Of a stretch of 47,738 nucleotides of DNA, positions 10,701-24,706 are shown piece by piece. This DNA comes from Pigoraptor vietnamica (taxonomy: Eukaryota; Opisthokonta; Filasterea). The translations under genes were made by a program, and so were the position numbers. The stretch lies in NCBI GenBank assembly GCA_943704525.1, contig CALSCQ010002215.1:1-47738 (forward strand). Reading direction: 5' to 3'. A model generated the notes under the pieces. It searched no databases. It saw only the letters and a program-made list of their open reading frames with translations, and was not told where the DNA came from. Within the stretch, counting starts at the first letter, position 1. Each line of letters begins with the position of its first letter.

Positions 10701-13700
10701 CTCGCGCGGTTTGCCGAGCGCGCGGGTGTTCTCACGTCGCAGCAGAAGGAGCTTGGACTCATTGCATCGCGCCACGAGGAGCTCGAGCACCTGCGCCGCG
10801 ACTTTGACCTGAAGCGGACGCTGTGGACGTCGCTGTCGGAGTGGGACTCAACGCTGAGGTACGCACAGTTCCGTTGTTGCGGGTGCCTTTTTTGCTGTCC
10901 GTGCGCATCTGATGGCATTGTTGCTCACTTGTGTGTTCCGTGCAGCGCGTGGCTGGAAACGCCGTTTCTCAAGCTCGACATCGAGGCCGTGGGCGCGGAG
11001 CTTCAGCGCTACCGCCGCGTGATACAGCAGAGCCGTGCCGGGCTGCCGGGGAACAACGTCGTCCCCCTCCTCGACTCGAAGGTGTCGCGCTTCGACGACG
11101 TCTTCCCCGTCATCAGCGACCTGCGGAACCCCTCGCTGCGCGCGCGGCACTGGGACGAGATGTGCGCGGTTATCGGGCAGGACTTTTGGCGCGAGGGCGA
11201 CGTGCGCCTGTCGGAGGTGCTCTCGCTCAGCATTGGCCGCTTCCGCGAGCCCGTCGCGCGCATCTCCTCGAAGGCGTCGAGCGAGGGCGCGCTTGAGGCG
11301 ATGCTGAACCGCGTGGATGCCATGTGGAAGGAGACCGAGTTTGTCGTCAAGCCCTACCGCCCCGACCTGAAGGTGGGTTGCAGCGTTGTCGTTGTGAGGT
11401 GTGGATGGCGCGCGAGGGTCTATGGTTTGTTTGCTCACGCGTCGGGTCCCGCAGGACATGTTTGTGCTCACAAATGTCGACGAGATCTACGAGAAGCTGG
11501 ACGACAGCCTCGTGACCATCGGCGCCATCCGGGGCAGCAAGCACATTGGGCCGATTCGCGGGCAGGTGGAGGAGTGGAACCGGCTGCTGCGCGTGTTCTC
11601 GGGGACGCTCGACCTGCTGCTCACGTGCCAGCAGCTGTGGATGCGCCTCGAGGCCCTGTTTGGCATAGTCGACCTGCAGCGGCAGATGCCGCAGGAGTAC
11701 CGCCTCTTTGCGTCGGCCGACAAGAGCTTCCGCGAGATCATGTGGCGCACGAACAACAAGCCCAACGCGATGCGCGCGGGCACGGCGTTTGGGCTACAGG
11801 ACACGCTGCAGCACAACATCACTGCGCTCGAGGGCGCAGAAAAGTGCGTTGACGAGTATCTTGACGCGCGACAGCAGATGTTCCCGCGCCTGTACTTCCT
11901 TTCGCGCCGGCAAGTGCTCGAGGTGATTGGCCAGAGCAAGAACCCTCTGAGCGTACAGTCGGTCGTCGGCTCGCTGTTCGCCGGCATCGAGGCGCTCGAC
12001 TACTCGGTGCAGAACAAGGCGTACGAGTTCAAGGGTGCCGTGTCGTCGGAGGGCGAAGTGCTTGCGTTTGCAAAGACGGTCAAGCCGCGCAACACGGCGG
12101 ACGTGTGGCTCAGCGGTGTCGAGGACGCCATGGTGTCGTCGCTCAAGCGCACGCTGAAGCAGTCGCTGCTCGAATTTGACGGCAAGACGCAGCCCGAAAT
12201 GATTGGCTCGCTGCCGGGACAGGCGATTGCGCTGCACTCGCAGATTGCATGGACCCGCGTGGTCGGCTACTCGATCGAGACGGGCGCGCCGGCGGAGAAG
12301 TTCACGTCGATGCTCGACGAGTGCGAAGACGTGAGTGCACTGCAGCTTTCAGACCCTGACCCGTGTTCTTTCGTGTGGCTCGCTGACGTTTTGTGTTTTC
12401 TGCGCAGCGCATCGACGCCCTGTGCGACATGGTCCGCGACGACCCCGACGCCCTCCGCCGCAAGACGGCCGCGTCGCTGCTCACGCTGGCAGTGTACCAG
12501 CGCGACATCTTGGGCGTGCTGTCGCAGCTACCGGTCCCCGCGGAGGCATCGACGTTCGAGTGGCACGCGACCCTGCGCTACTATTGGGAGCCGGACGAGA
12601 ACACGGCGGTCGTGCGCATTGGCGACGGCACTTTCAAGTATGGCTTTGAGTACCTGGGCGCCTGCCAGCGGGCCGCCGTCACGCCCCTCACGCAGCGCTG
12701 CTACCTTGCGCTGGCCACGGCCATGCAGCACAACGTGGGCGTGGCGAGCGCGGGGCCGTCTGGGGTGGGCAAGACGGAGATGATGCGCGACATGGCTCGT
12801 GCCCTCGGGCGCTTCTGCGCGGTTTTCAACTGCTCGGCGGGCATGGATGCGGGCACTGCCTTCCGTCTGTTTGCGGGTGCGGGCCAGTCGGGCTGCTTCA
12901 GCATCCTCGACGACGCCGACCGCTCGCGTCCGGACGTGCTCTCGGTCATCGGACAGCACATTCGCTCGATGAAAATCGCCAAGGACTCCGGCGCAGCGTC
13001 GTTCTCGCTCAACGGCCGCGACGTGCGCTTGGAACCGTCGGCGGCCGTGCACCTGACGATGCGCTCCGGCGCTGAGCGGCGCAGCAAGATTCCGCCCAAC
13101 CTGCGCGCCCTCATGCGCCCGTTTGAGGCCGTGGCGCCGCCGCAGTCGTTTGTCGGAGACGTCTTGCTGCTCTGCGAAGGCTTTGACGAGCCCCAGCGCC
13201 TGGCGCGGCAGCTCGAGACGATGCACGGATTGCTGGCAGAGCGCCTCTCCGGAACCGCGGCGCACTACGACTGGGGTCTCCGCGCGCTGCGGGCCATTGT
13301 GTCGCTGGCGGGGCAGCGGCGCCGCGCGTGGATGGAAACGACCGAGGACGAGATTGTTGCGTCATCCGCGTACGACGTACATTTCCCGCGCATGCTGGCC
13401 GAGGACGCCCCCGCCCTACGCGCCGCGGTCGCCGACGCCTTTCCTGAGGCGCGCTCGCTGCAGTCGGCGTCGGTGGGACTCCTCTCGGCCTCGCTCTCGG
13501 CATCGAGCAGCGCCGCGCGCGAGACGTTCCAAATGCAGCAGAACTACTTGCACTCGGAGGGTGACGCGCGTGCCCTGCGGCAGGCCATCACGGCGGCGAT
13601 CACGGCGGGCGGACTGCAGCCGGTGACGCGCATCGTGGACACGGCCGTGCGCCTCCGAATGGCGCTCGACTCGCTTCAGCCCGTCGCCATTGTCGGACTG

Positions 13701-16700
13701 GCAGGTTGCGGGAAGACGGCCACGTGGCAGACGCTCGCGCGCGCCATGAATGTCCTGCGGGCGCTGCCTGCGCGGGAGGCCGATCGTAACCTCGCCACCC
13801 GCCGGCTGCACTCGACGTCCGATGGTGCGCTCACGCCTTCAGCGGCTGTCAGCGCGACTGGGAAGCCAGAGACGCCTCCGCCCGAGCAGAGCGTCGAGGC
13901 CGTGTGGTGCGCGGCCGTGCGCGCCGGGGTGATGACGCCCTCGGAGCTTTTTGGGGAGCGCCGCGAAGGGGGGCAGTGGGCGGACGGCGTGTTCCCTGCG
14001 CTCTTCCGACAGGAGGCGCCCGAGGGCACACTGGAGCGGTGGATTGTGATTGACGGACCCGTCGACGCGGACTGGTCGGAGCAGCTCAACACGCTGCTGG
14101 ACGACACGCGCACTCTGTGTCTCCCATCCGGCGAGCGGCTCCGCATGCCTGACAACATGCGCATTCTCCTCGAGACGGTGGATCTGTCGACCGCGTCGCC
14201 CTCGACGGTGACGCGGTGCCGCGTCGTGGCGATGGACCGGCCCCAGGACTACTGGATGCCGATGGCCCAGTCGCGCATAGCACGCACGGCCGCGCGGCTG
14301 GGGTATGCCGACGACCTGGTGCCGGACCTTCAGCGCCTGTTTGCGACGGTCATTCCCGCCGGGCTGAAGTACGTGCGGGACTCCGGCGAGGAGCCGCTGC
14401 CGACGCAGGATCTCGGCATTGTGGAGAGCATCTGCACGCTCCTCGACGCCGTGGCCGTGGTCCCGAAGGACGCGCCATTGATGCAGGGCGAGGACGTGCG
14501 GCGCATCGTCCACGGCGCCTTCGCCTTTGCGTTTGTGTGGGGCGTCGGCGGCAGCTTTTCGGACGCCGCGCGCGTATCGTTTGATCGGTTTGCGCGCGTG
14601 GCGCTGGACGGCCTGGAATGCAACTTTCCCGCGTCCGGCTCCGTCTTTGATTACCACTTCAACAACCGCGAGGGGACGTTTGTCAAGTGGGCGGACCTCG
14701 TGCCGACGGGCGCGTCGTCCGAGGCCGTGCCTCGCTCGCACGACATGCTCTTTACGACGCCGCAGACAGTGTGCTACGACACGCTCATCAACTACTATGT
14801 CGAGCAGGGACGCCCGGTGCTCCTCACTGGGCCCCCGGGGACGGGCAAGAACCAGATCGCCGCGCGCTACATGCAGCGCCGCCGCGAGAAGGAGGGCTTC
14901 CTCACCGGCTCGGTCGCGTGCCACGGGCGCACAACGGCGGACCATCTGCGCCAGTACCTAGAGGGGTCGCTGGTGCGGCGCGCGGACGGTGGCCTCTCGC
15001 CGCCCCCCGGTCGCCGCATGCTGATGATGCTGCTCGACCTAAACGCCGACGCGGACGACGAGGCGGAGCGGTGCGGGGACGGCGTGTGCTGGGGCACGCA
15101 GATGGAGCTGCTCGCGCAGATTGCGTCGCAGGGGGGCTTTCATGCCAAGTGGACGCCGACCTTCCGCCGCCTTTCGGGCGTCTCGTTCATTGCGACGTGC
15201 GGATCGACGGAGAGCGGGCGGCGCGCTGTCCCTGAGCGCCTCTCCCGCCACGTGGCCGTGGTGTGCGTGCCGGTGCCCACGCAGGAGACGTTCCTGTGGA
15301 TTGCGAACACGGCGCTGCAGGGCTTCCTCGCGCCGTTTGCCGACGAGGTGCGCGCCATTCGCAACCAGTTTGCGTCGGCCATTGTGGCGCTGACGCAGCG
15401 CATCGCGGGCGACTTCCCGCCGGTGCCGACGCGCAGCCACTACATCTTTAGCCTGCGCGAGGCGGCGCGCGTCCTCGTCGGCATGACGCAGATGCGCCCG
15501 CTGGAGGTCTTCACGAAGGTAGACGCCGTGCGCGTGTTTGCACACGAGTGTGCGCGCGTGTTTCACGACCGCTTTGTCGATCCCCTCGAGCGGCGCCGCT
15601 TCAACGCCGCCTTCGCCGAAATCCAAGAGTCGTTCTTTGGCGCGTCCGCGGACAAGATTACCGCGGCGGGCGACCTCGTGTTCGGCGCCGTGGCAGGCTT
15701 CAATGGATCGACCGTCAAGTCGCCCGTGTACACGGAACTGGACGTCGAGAAGCTCTCGGCGTTCCTGCAGGAGAAGCTGGACGAGTACAACGTCAAGTGC
15801 CAACAGTCGGTGCGCCTCGTCTTCTTCCCGGAGATCACGAGAACGTTTGTCCGCATCCACCGCCTCCTCCGCCAGCGGCGCGGTTCGGCACTGCTCGTCG
15901 GCGCGCGGGGTTCGTGGCGGTCGTCGCTCGTGCGTTTTGCGGCGTACCTTGCGAGCATGGCCATTGTCGTCGTGGACGCGTCGAAGTGGTACGGCGTGGA
16001 GCAGTTGCGGGAGGACCTGCGCAAGGCCGCGCGCGCCGCGGGGTCGCTCGGGGTGGACATTGTGCTGCTGTGCAGCGAGTCTGTGCTGGAGGAGCCGTCG
16101 TTCCTCGACGACCTGAACTGCATGCTGGGCACGGGCACCATCCCGAACCTGTTCAAGGCCTCCGAGCGCGAGGAAATCATCGCCGAGGTGCGCCAGTTTG
16201 CGATTGAGGCCGGCTGTCCGGACACGCCCGACTGCGTCACGGCGCACTTTTACGAGCGCGTTAAGGATCGCGTGCACGTGGCCATGTGCTGCTCGCCGGG
16301 TCCCCTCCTTGCCCGCCGCCTGCGCGAGTACCCTGCGGTGCAGTCGCGCTGCTCGGTCGTGTGGGTGGACGGGTGGACCGAGGAAAGCCTGGCGGCGATT
16401 GCGAGCGTCACCATCGAAGGCCCGCTCGCTGCCGATCACCTCGGGGGCATCGACGTCGCGCAGAAGGTCGTCGCGGTGTGCACCAAGGCGCACGGGTGCG
16501 TGACCCGCATTGCGTCGCGATACTCGGACGAAACCGGTCGCCAGTTTCACGTGACGAGCGCCGCCTACGACGACATGCTGCAACTGGTGGCGCAGCTCAT
16601 GGAGAAGCGGCGAACGACCATTTCGACAGGTGCGTCACGGCCCTTTGTGGCGTGTGGCTGTGGCGTGTGGCTTCTTGTGACGTCCGTCGTTACGTCTGTG

Positions 16701-19700
16701 TGCCGCCCGCACAGCTCGTTCGTCTTGTCTTTTCCGTGCATTCTCTGACCCGTTGTCTGTTGCGCAGGCCTCGCTCGCTTTGGCGCCGCCGTCGACCGCG
16801 TGTCGGCGCTCCATCAGCAGCTCGCCAAGCTCCACCGCGACTTCGGCAACGTGGAGCTCCAGATGACGCAGCAGAAGGCGGATATTGAGTACTACGTCAC
16901 GCGCCTTGTCGACGAGCGCAAGCTGCACGAGGACGCGCTGGCGCAGATTTCAACCGACGAGGCCTTTGCGTCCGACCTCGACGCGGAGATCGAGTCGCTG
17001 GTGCGCCTCACTGAGGAGGAGATTGCGGCCGCGGTCCCGGCGCTCGAGGGCGCGATCGCGGGTGTGCTGGGCATAGAAGAGGCGGCGATGACCGACCTGC
17101 GCACCATGCGGCGGCCCGCAGTCACCGTGCAGCGCGTCATGGAGGCCGTCTGCGTCGCGTTTGGCGTCCCCGCAGACTGGCAGTCGGGCGTGCGCCTCCT
17201 TGAGGACCCGAAGTTTGCGTCGAACGTGGCGAACTTCGCGCGCGATGCCGTGCCCGAGGTCGTCTTCCGCAAGCTCATGACGTACACGGAGACGCCCGAT
17301 TACGATCCCGACCAGATCGGAAAGCGCTCGGCTGCCGCGCAGGCGCTGTGCCTGTGGACGCGCGCGCTGGTGAATTATGCGAAGGCGTCGCGCAGCGTGG
17401 AGCCGCAGCGGCAGAAGATTGCCAAGATGCGCGCCGACCTCAAGGAACGCCAGGCGCGCGCGTCGGAGCGGCGCGGGCGCCTCGCGCAGTCGACCGAGGA
17501 TCAGGCGCAGCTGCAGCGCGAATACAACGACAAGCTCAAGGCCGTCGACGTCCTGAAGGTCAAGTACGACGAGCTCCTTGCGAGGCGCGAGCAAGGCGCG
17601 GCGGTGATTGCGGGCTTCGCGGGCGAGTACTCGCGCTGGATGGAAACGGTGCATCTGCTGAAGAAGGAGGAGAGCACGGTCGTCGGCGACACGGTCGTCG
17701 CCGCCGCGTGGATCGCGTATGCAGGCGCGCTGACGCAGGAGTACCGTCGCCTGCTTGTCGCGGAAATCCGCGGCCTGTGCGAGCAGGAGGGCCTTGCGTG
17801 CTCGATGGACGTGACGGTGCCCACGCTCGTCGCCGACCCCAACGACATGGCGTCGTGGCGGCAGAGCGGCCTCGGCGCGACCGAGACGGCCGCCGAGAAC
17901 GCGACGCTCGTGACGCGCTCGCTGCGATGGCCGCTGCTGGTGGACCCGCAGCTGGAGGGCGCGCGCTGGATCACGCGCCTCGAGTCGCCAAACGGCCTTC
18001 GAACGCTCAAGTGCTCCGACGCGGGCTTCCTGCGCGCGCTGGAGTCTGCGGTGCGGCTGGGCCAGCCGGTGCTGCTGATGGACATTCCCGAGGGCGGCGT
18101 GGACCCCGCGATCATGCCGCTGCTGCGCCGGCAGATCTACCGGCAGCATGGGCGCGTCCTTGTGCGGTGGGGCGAGACAAGCGTCGACTTCGACCCCAAC
18201 TTTCGCCTGTATGCGTGCGTGCGGCGAGCCAACCCGCGGCTCTCCATGGACTTCTGGTGCGTGTGAGCTGCCTGTTCCCAACATTTTCGAATTGCTGCAC
18301 ATGTAACTTTCACTGCGCCGGCGTATTGCTGATGCTGTTCTGTGTGGTGTGTGCAGGCAAGCCTTCAATGTCGTCTCGTTCCGCGAGTCGCCCGAGTGGA
18401 TTGAAGACGCGATGCTCTCGGCGGTATTTGGCCACTTCGCACGCGACGACGAGGACCGCCTGAGCGAGCTGGTTGTCGACACGGCCCGCTTCCGCACGGA
18501 GCTCGACCGCGTCGAGGCGCTTGTGCTCGAGCGGCTGTGCGCCGGCACGGGCTCTGCGATCGAGGACGATGCGCTCATGGCGGAACTTGGCGTGGCGCAG
18601 AAGCAGGCGGACGCGGCCCACGCGCAGATGGAGAACGCGAACAACGAGCGCGCGGCGATTGCGGCGCGGCGCGAGAAGTTCCGTCCGCTTGCTGCCAGCG
18701 GCGCGCACATGTACCTCGCCACGGACGAGTTTGTGCGCCTCAACCCCCTCCTCCAGTTCTCGGTGCCCGACTTTGTGAACCTCTATGCGCTGGCCCTCCG
18801 CAAGTGCGTGGCGGGGGCGCGCGACGACGGGTCTGTGGACGTCGACGCTCTCCTGAAGGTGGTTCCCGCGCAGCTCTTCCAGCACGTGTCGCGCGCGCTG
18901 CCGGAGGACGAAAGCCGCGCGTTTGCGATTATCTTTTGCGGGCGCATCCTTCGAGCGCGCGGGGCCATTAGCGATACGGACTGGCGTGTGCTCCTCGCCA
19001 CCCACCGCCCCTCGGGCGTGTGCCCGCCGCGCCCGGACGTCGACTGGCTAACGCCCGAGGCGTGGGAGGCGGCGATTGGGCTTGGGCAGGCCGTGCCTGC
19101 GTACGAGCGCCTGTGCGCGGACCTCAGCGCCCGCACGCGAGTCTGGCAGGTGCGTTTTGCGACCTGTGTGCTTGTGTGGTGTAGTTGTGCAGCGCGTTTG
19201 CTTTGCGCATTGCGTCCTCTGATCCCCGTTTCGTCACGCAGGCGTTTGGTGAGAGTAAGGTGCCCCACCGCGAGCCCCTCCCCGATCCTTGGGCCGCCGA
19301 ACTCAACGACATTCAGCGGCTGATAGTTACCAAGACGCTGCGTCCGGACATGGCCGTGCCCGCAGTGCTCGACTGGGTGGAGCGCGCCATCGGCGAGGGC
19401 TTCGCTCCCCGCGCCTTTGACCGCTTCCGCGGCATTTTCCAAGAGACGTCACCGTCGACGCCGCTCCTGCTCATCCTCGGCGAGGGCGCGGACCCGGCGG
19501 ACGAGCTCCTCGCTTTTGCCGCCGAGCAGGGGAAGGCCGCGCGCATGCACGTGCTTGCGCTCGGTGAGGGCGCGTACGAGGGCGCGGAGGCGCTGCTGGA
19601 CAAGGCCGCGAAGACGGGCGACTGGGTGTTCCTGCAGAACTGCCACCTCGCGGGCTCGTGGATGGCACGCCTGGAGGAGATTGTGACGACGCTGTCTGGC

Positions 19701-21626
19701 GCGGAAACCCCCGTGCACCACGACTTCCGCCTGTTCCTCAGCTCGGAGCCGTCGCCGGACTTCCCCATCACGCTCCTCCAGCAGTGCGTCAAGATGACGT
19801 CCCAGCCTGCCACGGGCATTCGCGCCCGCCTGTCACGTGCCATTGTCAACTACGAGCGCCCACCGGCGGCGCTGGCGGGAAACACCGAGGCCGTGACAGC
19901 GTGGCGCCGCCTGACGTTCGCCGTCGCCATGATGCACGTCGTTCTCACCGAGCGCGTGCGTTTCGGCGTCGGCACCTCCATCTCGCGGATCCTCGCGTTC
20001 AGCGACAAGGACCTCGTGATGCTTGGCGTTGCCGTCAATGCGGCGGCTGTGCGCGCGGCGCCTCTTGCGTCGCAGCTGCGCTACCTGCGCCATGCCTTCG
20101 CGGAGGTCATCTACGGGGGCCGCCTGGCCGACCAGCGCGATCGCCTTCTCCTGTCGCAGTTTGCCGATTCGTTCCTCTGTGAGGGCGCGCTCTCGGCTGG
20201 ACACGCGTTCAGCGAGGCTTACCGCACACCTGAAGGGTCCACGTACGCCGACTTTGCCCGTTACGTCGACTCGCTCGGCGCGACGACGGACATTGGCATT
20301 TTCCGCGTGGACCCCGCCGAGGCGATTGCGTCGAACGCCCGCGCCGGCCGTCGGCTGCTGCGCATGGCCCTCTCGCTGCAGCCGTGGCATGTTATTGGCA
20401 CGCGCGCGGCGGTGGCAGAGCGCCTTGCGCTGGAGCGTGCCCACGCGGTGCTATCGGCGCTGCCGCCGTTTATCGAGACGGAGAATGCCTCCGAAATGGC
20501 GCTGCCGAAGGACGGGAAGGGCCGCCTCACACCGCTCTCTGCGTTCGTTCTCCGGGAGGGCCTTCGTTACAACGCGCTCATCACGCGGCTCAAAACAGGC
20601 TGCGATGCCGTCATTCGCGCGGCGACAGGGGGCTCCCTCCTCACGACGCAAGTGCAGCGCCTCTTCGACGCCCTCGCGGCCGACCAGGCACCCGCCGAGT
20701 GGCGCTTTGGGTTTGTGCCGACGAACAGTGCGCTCATAGCCTTCCTCGAGGACTTGAACAAGCGCGTGGCCTTTGTGCGCGACTGGATCGCCAAGGGGCC
20801 GCCGCCCACGGTGTGGCTGCCGGCATTCTTCAGCCCGCGCGGTGAGTGGTGGTGCCGGGATGGAGTGCGGCTATTGTCTTTCTGATGACACTGACGTTGT
20901 CGATTGCGCGCAGCATTCCTGGCGACGGTGCTCCAGGCGCACGCGGTGAAGACAAGCACGCCCGTCGACCGGCTCACGTTCTCCCACCGCGTGGACAAGA
21001 GCCCGCTGAAGCCGCTTGCCGATGGCTCGGTTGCTGTGAGCGGCCTCTACCTTGAAGGCGCTGACTTTGACGACAACACGCTCAAACTTGTGGATACGCA
21101 TGTGGCGCACGGTTCGCAGGTGTGTACTGCGCGAAAGCCACCGTGTAGGATCAAAAACGCTGACTTTTTTTTTCCTGGGACAGGCCCAAATGCTTCCTGC
21201 GATCCGTTTCACGCCGACCACCGACGCGGCGGCAAAGACGCTGTCGTACTGCTGCCCAATGTACGCCATGTCTTCCGCGTGCGTCGAGAGTGGCGCCCGC
21301 TCGTCAGACGGTATGTCGACAATTGTGAGCAGTGCTTGCTCGGACGAAGCCGTCTGTACTCATCGTGCCACTCACTTTGCGCAGAGCGACTGTCGTCCAC
21401 CATCTGCGACGTGTGGCTGCCGTCAGACCACGGGGCGGTGCACTGGCTGCCGCGCGGCGTCGCCCTCGTCTGCCGCCCCGCCGACCACGTGCAGCCGAGG
21501 GCGGCGGCCGCGGCGGCGCAGGCAGCAGCGCCAGTGCGCGCCACGAGCCGCGCGGGCCTCGAGGGGCACCGCGACAGCCCGATCAGCGACGGCCTGGCCA
21601 CCTCCGCCATTCCCGAATCCCAGTGA
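7760..21626 (+). CDS. Axonemal dynein heavy chain, single-headed inner-arm type
   Basis: Seventeen exons: 7760-7774, 7910-8090, 8178-8363, 8486-8656, 8767-9110, 9211-9459, 9558-9731, 9816-10858, 10946-11372, 11455-12330, 12408-16629, 16768-18256, 18357-19149, 19242-20841, 20914-21119, 21184-21310, 21385-21626; 4,114 residues, the usual length of DNAH6-class chains. Order: N-terminal tail and linker (about 1,330 residues), AAA1 (GPSGVGKTE, near 12752), AAA2 (GLAGCGKTA near 13696, Walker B WIVIDGPVDADW), AAA3 (GPPGTGKN near 14829), AAA4 (GARGSWRSS near 15900), coiled-coil stalk with microtubule-binding domain (about 16800-17560), AAA5, AAA6 and a C-terminal domain ending WLPRGVALVC plus about 45 Ala-rich residues. 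The tail motif FHRLLKIPIF with KPFSVWRRNV recalls DNAH6, so that class is my best guess. Walker B of AAA1, the AAA3 P-loop and the AAA4 P-loop lysine are altered (see findings). It moves the axoneme with FUZ and DNAAF5 encoded nearby. Confidence 0.92.
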
Positions 21627-21834
21627 AAATCTCCGTGAAATACACTGTTACAACATGTTACGCTTCAAATGCGAGATCTCGTGACTTGGAGCCCTCTGTG
21701 AGTCTTTCGCCGTGTTCCGCAGCCAACACGCTTTTTTTCGATCCACTGAGGGCTGTAGCCGCTGTGTGTTGCGAGAAGAACCCCTGCAATGGCGTAGGCC
21801 TGTCTCGGCTCGTCCGCTCGGTCGCCCGGCAACC

Positions 21835-24675
21835 ATGGCGGACGGCGCCCCGTGCGACTTTGTCGACATCATGGACACGCTGCCCGCCATCATCCCCGAA
21901 AACCCGTGCGCGGAAGGCGTGGGCGCGCGCGCGGTAGGCCCGCTTGGCTTCGAGGTGCACGCGGCGGATCCGCTTGAAGTGCATGGGACGGGCGACATGG
22001 CGCCGCACTCGCCGCACGCGAGCGCCGACGGGTCGGGGTGGACCGACGTGGCGGAGGAGCCGCCGGCCAAGCGACGGCGCGAGGGCGACATGGGCGAGGC
22101 GTCCGGGGACGACGCTCCACCGGTGGCCTTTAAGGCGCGTGCTATGCTCGCGCTGCCTCGCTGATTTCGGATCGCGTTCACTAACAGATTGCTTCGCTTG
22201 TGCTGCAGATAACGCGGCCAGACACCTCCACGCACACATGGACATGCCTCGGACCAGGTCAACCGCGGCTATTCATTCAGCGACGCGCTGGGGGAGGTGT
22301 GTGGAGCGCATCTGTGTTTATGTGGACGCGTGCATGCAGCTTCGACGTGTCTGTTGTCTGCATGTCCACCACTTTATGGCTGACGTGCCTCGCCGCAGAC
22401 CTGCCCGTGTCGTCCGGCAGCAAGAGCAAGCCGATGCGCCTTCCCAGCGACGCACAGGACGTACTCTCCTTCCGCAAGTGCGCCGGTCGCCCGTCCGCGG
22501 ACTTTCTTGCGCGCTTTGTGGGCATGAGCGAGGCCACGCACGTGATTCGCCTCAAGCGGAAGAGGAACGAGCAGGACGCGCTTCCGAACAGCCGCAAACA
22601 CTTTATGCAGCAAATTCGCGACGCCTTTGTCGCCAATTACCATTCGAACGTGCGCAGGGACGCGGTGGGGGCTCCTTGCCGATGTATGGCCTGTGGTGCG
22701 TATGCGTGCTGCGCATCATTGACGCTCGTTCTTTGTTACCCTGGCAGCGCTTTCGATTCGGGTCCCTCCTGCTGGACCGCCTGACGGACGCGCGGGTCTC
22801 GCTCGTCATCAATCTTTATCGCGATGGTTTCACCCTCGGTTTGGACGAGTCTGTCGTGCATCGGTACGTGCAGTGCTCCAGCGCGCGAGACCCACGTGTG
22901 CGCCCCTTGCGATTGTGTGCCAACAGGGGCTGCGCTCGCAGGTACGATGGGCCGGCGCGCGATTTTTTTGCGGCGATTGACGCGCAGCTGATTCCAGTCG
23001 AGCTGTCGGACATTGTTGATGCCCTCCCCGCGCGGCACTTTTGCAACGGAGGGATTGTCGTGGAAATGCGGGACGCGCGCTTCATGCCGGCCCCTGCGCA
23101 GGCGCGCGCCGTCGGGACCGGGATGCCGGGGTCGCAGGGCCAGGGGGCTCCGGTGCTACCGTCGTTTGCGCCAGCGGCCGCGCTGCCTCTCGACGCCACC
23201 CGCCCCTCCGTGCGTCGCGTATTGCTGCGCGCTTCTCCGTCCGCACTGCTAGGCGACATAATGCAGGTGTGTTCAAATGCATGGCATCGCGTGCAGGGCG
23301 ATTGTGTGCGACGGTGATGGCGTTCTCACACTGCTTTCCGTCACGTCGTTCAGCTCGCCAGCGAGGGGGAAGCTGGCAGCGCACACTATTCGGACGATGA
23401 CTGCGTGCGGCTCGAGCGCAAGCTGCTTCTCCAAGTGCGCGCGCCGATTTGCCTCGATCCCTCAACGCTCGTCGCGTGCGTTGCAAACGCGCAGACGTAT
23501 GGCGCTCGCAAAATAGCCGCCGCTCTGCGCGGGCACACGCGACGGAGTTGGTTTCCGACTGGGCTGGACGGCGTTCGCCGGTCGCGTTTTGCGCTCATCA
23601 ATTACCTGGCGCGATCGAAAAAAGCTGCGGTGCCGTTGGTCGAGTCGTTGGCCGAACCGAAGCGGGAGCCGGCGACCTCTGCGGCCGCTAGTCCCTCTGG
23701 GGATCGTGGGGTTGACGCGCGGGATGCGGGCGAGGGCACCCGCGAGCGCCCGGGTGCGCGCAACTCGTTCGACCCGCTGGAGAGGTGCGATGCCGATGCC
23801 AGCCCATTGCGTCTGTTGTGCCAGTCGCTGTGTTCCTGCCGCAGCTCACTCTGTGCGCGATGCAGGACGGCCATTTTGGCAGCAGAGGCGCGCATCGAGC
23901 CGCCAAAGACTGGGCCGAAGTTTCCGCCCAGGCGGGCACTGCCGCCGTCGTCTACGCAGCAGCCGGTCCCCGTGCGCGTCGTCCGGTTTGAGTCACGGCC
24001 CCCGGCTGGACAGACGCAAACAGCCGTTACATCTTGTTCTCTGGAAGTGCGGCAACATCAGAACGGAATGCACGAGTGCTTTGTGCGCACGTGGCAGGGC
24101 CAGGACACGGGCCAGAACGGGGAACTTTTCCTGTAAGTGTGCACAACGACATGCCTGTGCGCGCTTGTCCCGTCATCCCGCCATTCACTCGGCTGTGTTT
24201 GTGTCGCGCAGGTTCTACTTGGGACTGCGGGAGGCCGCCATGGGCTACGTGACGCAGTTTAAGCGTCTGTACATGTCCGAGGGCAATGCGTGCACGCTGG
24301 ACAAGGAGATTTCGATGGCAGACCTTGCTCGCCAGCACGAGGAGAGGCAAAAGCAGGCGCAGGCGGCGCCGGCCCAGTCGCACTCGCAGCCCGCGCAGTT
24401 GCCCTCGCAGTCCCCGTCGCAGCCTGCCCAGCCGCCATCGGCACAGCCTCCGGCAGCACATGCCGCCGCGCGCACGGCGAATGCGGTGGGAATGGGCGCG
24501 GGGATGCCAATGGGTGGCGCGTCCATCCAGCAGCGTGCCGTCGCCGCCCTCTCGGCCGCGCAGCAGCAGCACCTCATACTACAGCAGCAGCAGCAGCAGC
24601 AGCAAGCGCCTGCTTCGCTGGGCATGGGGCTCTCGGCGCCCGTGCAGGCCGCCATCCAGGCGGGCAATGCGAACA

Positions 24676-24706
<31 letters not shown>

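Noticed and set aside
9801-10790. 329-codon minus-strand open frame
   Set aside because: Antisense shadow of the dynein tail exon 9816-10858, without family motifs or splice support.
13839-16583. Long minus-strand open frames (13839-14945, 368 codons; 15039-16583, 514 codons)
   Set aside because: They are antisense to the conserved dynein motor exon; GC-rich codon bias keeps the opposite frame open. Their products are Arg/His-rich and match no family I know.
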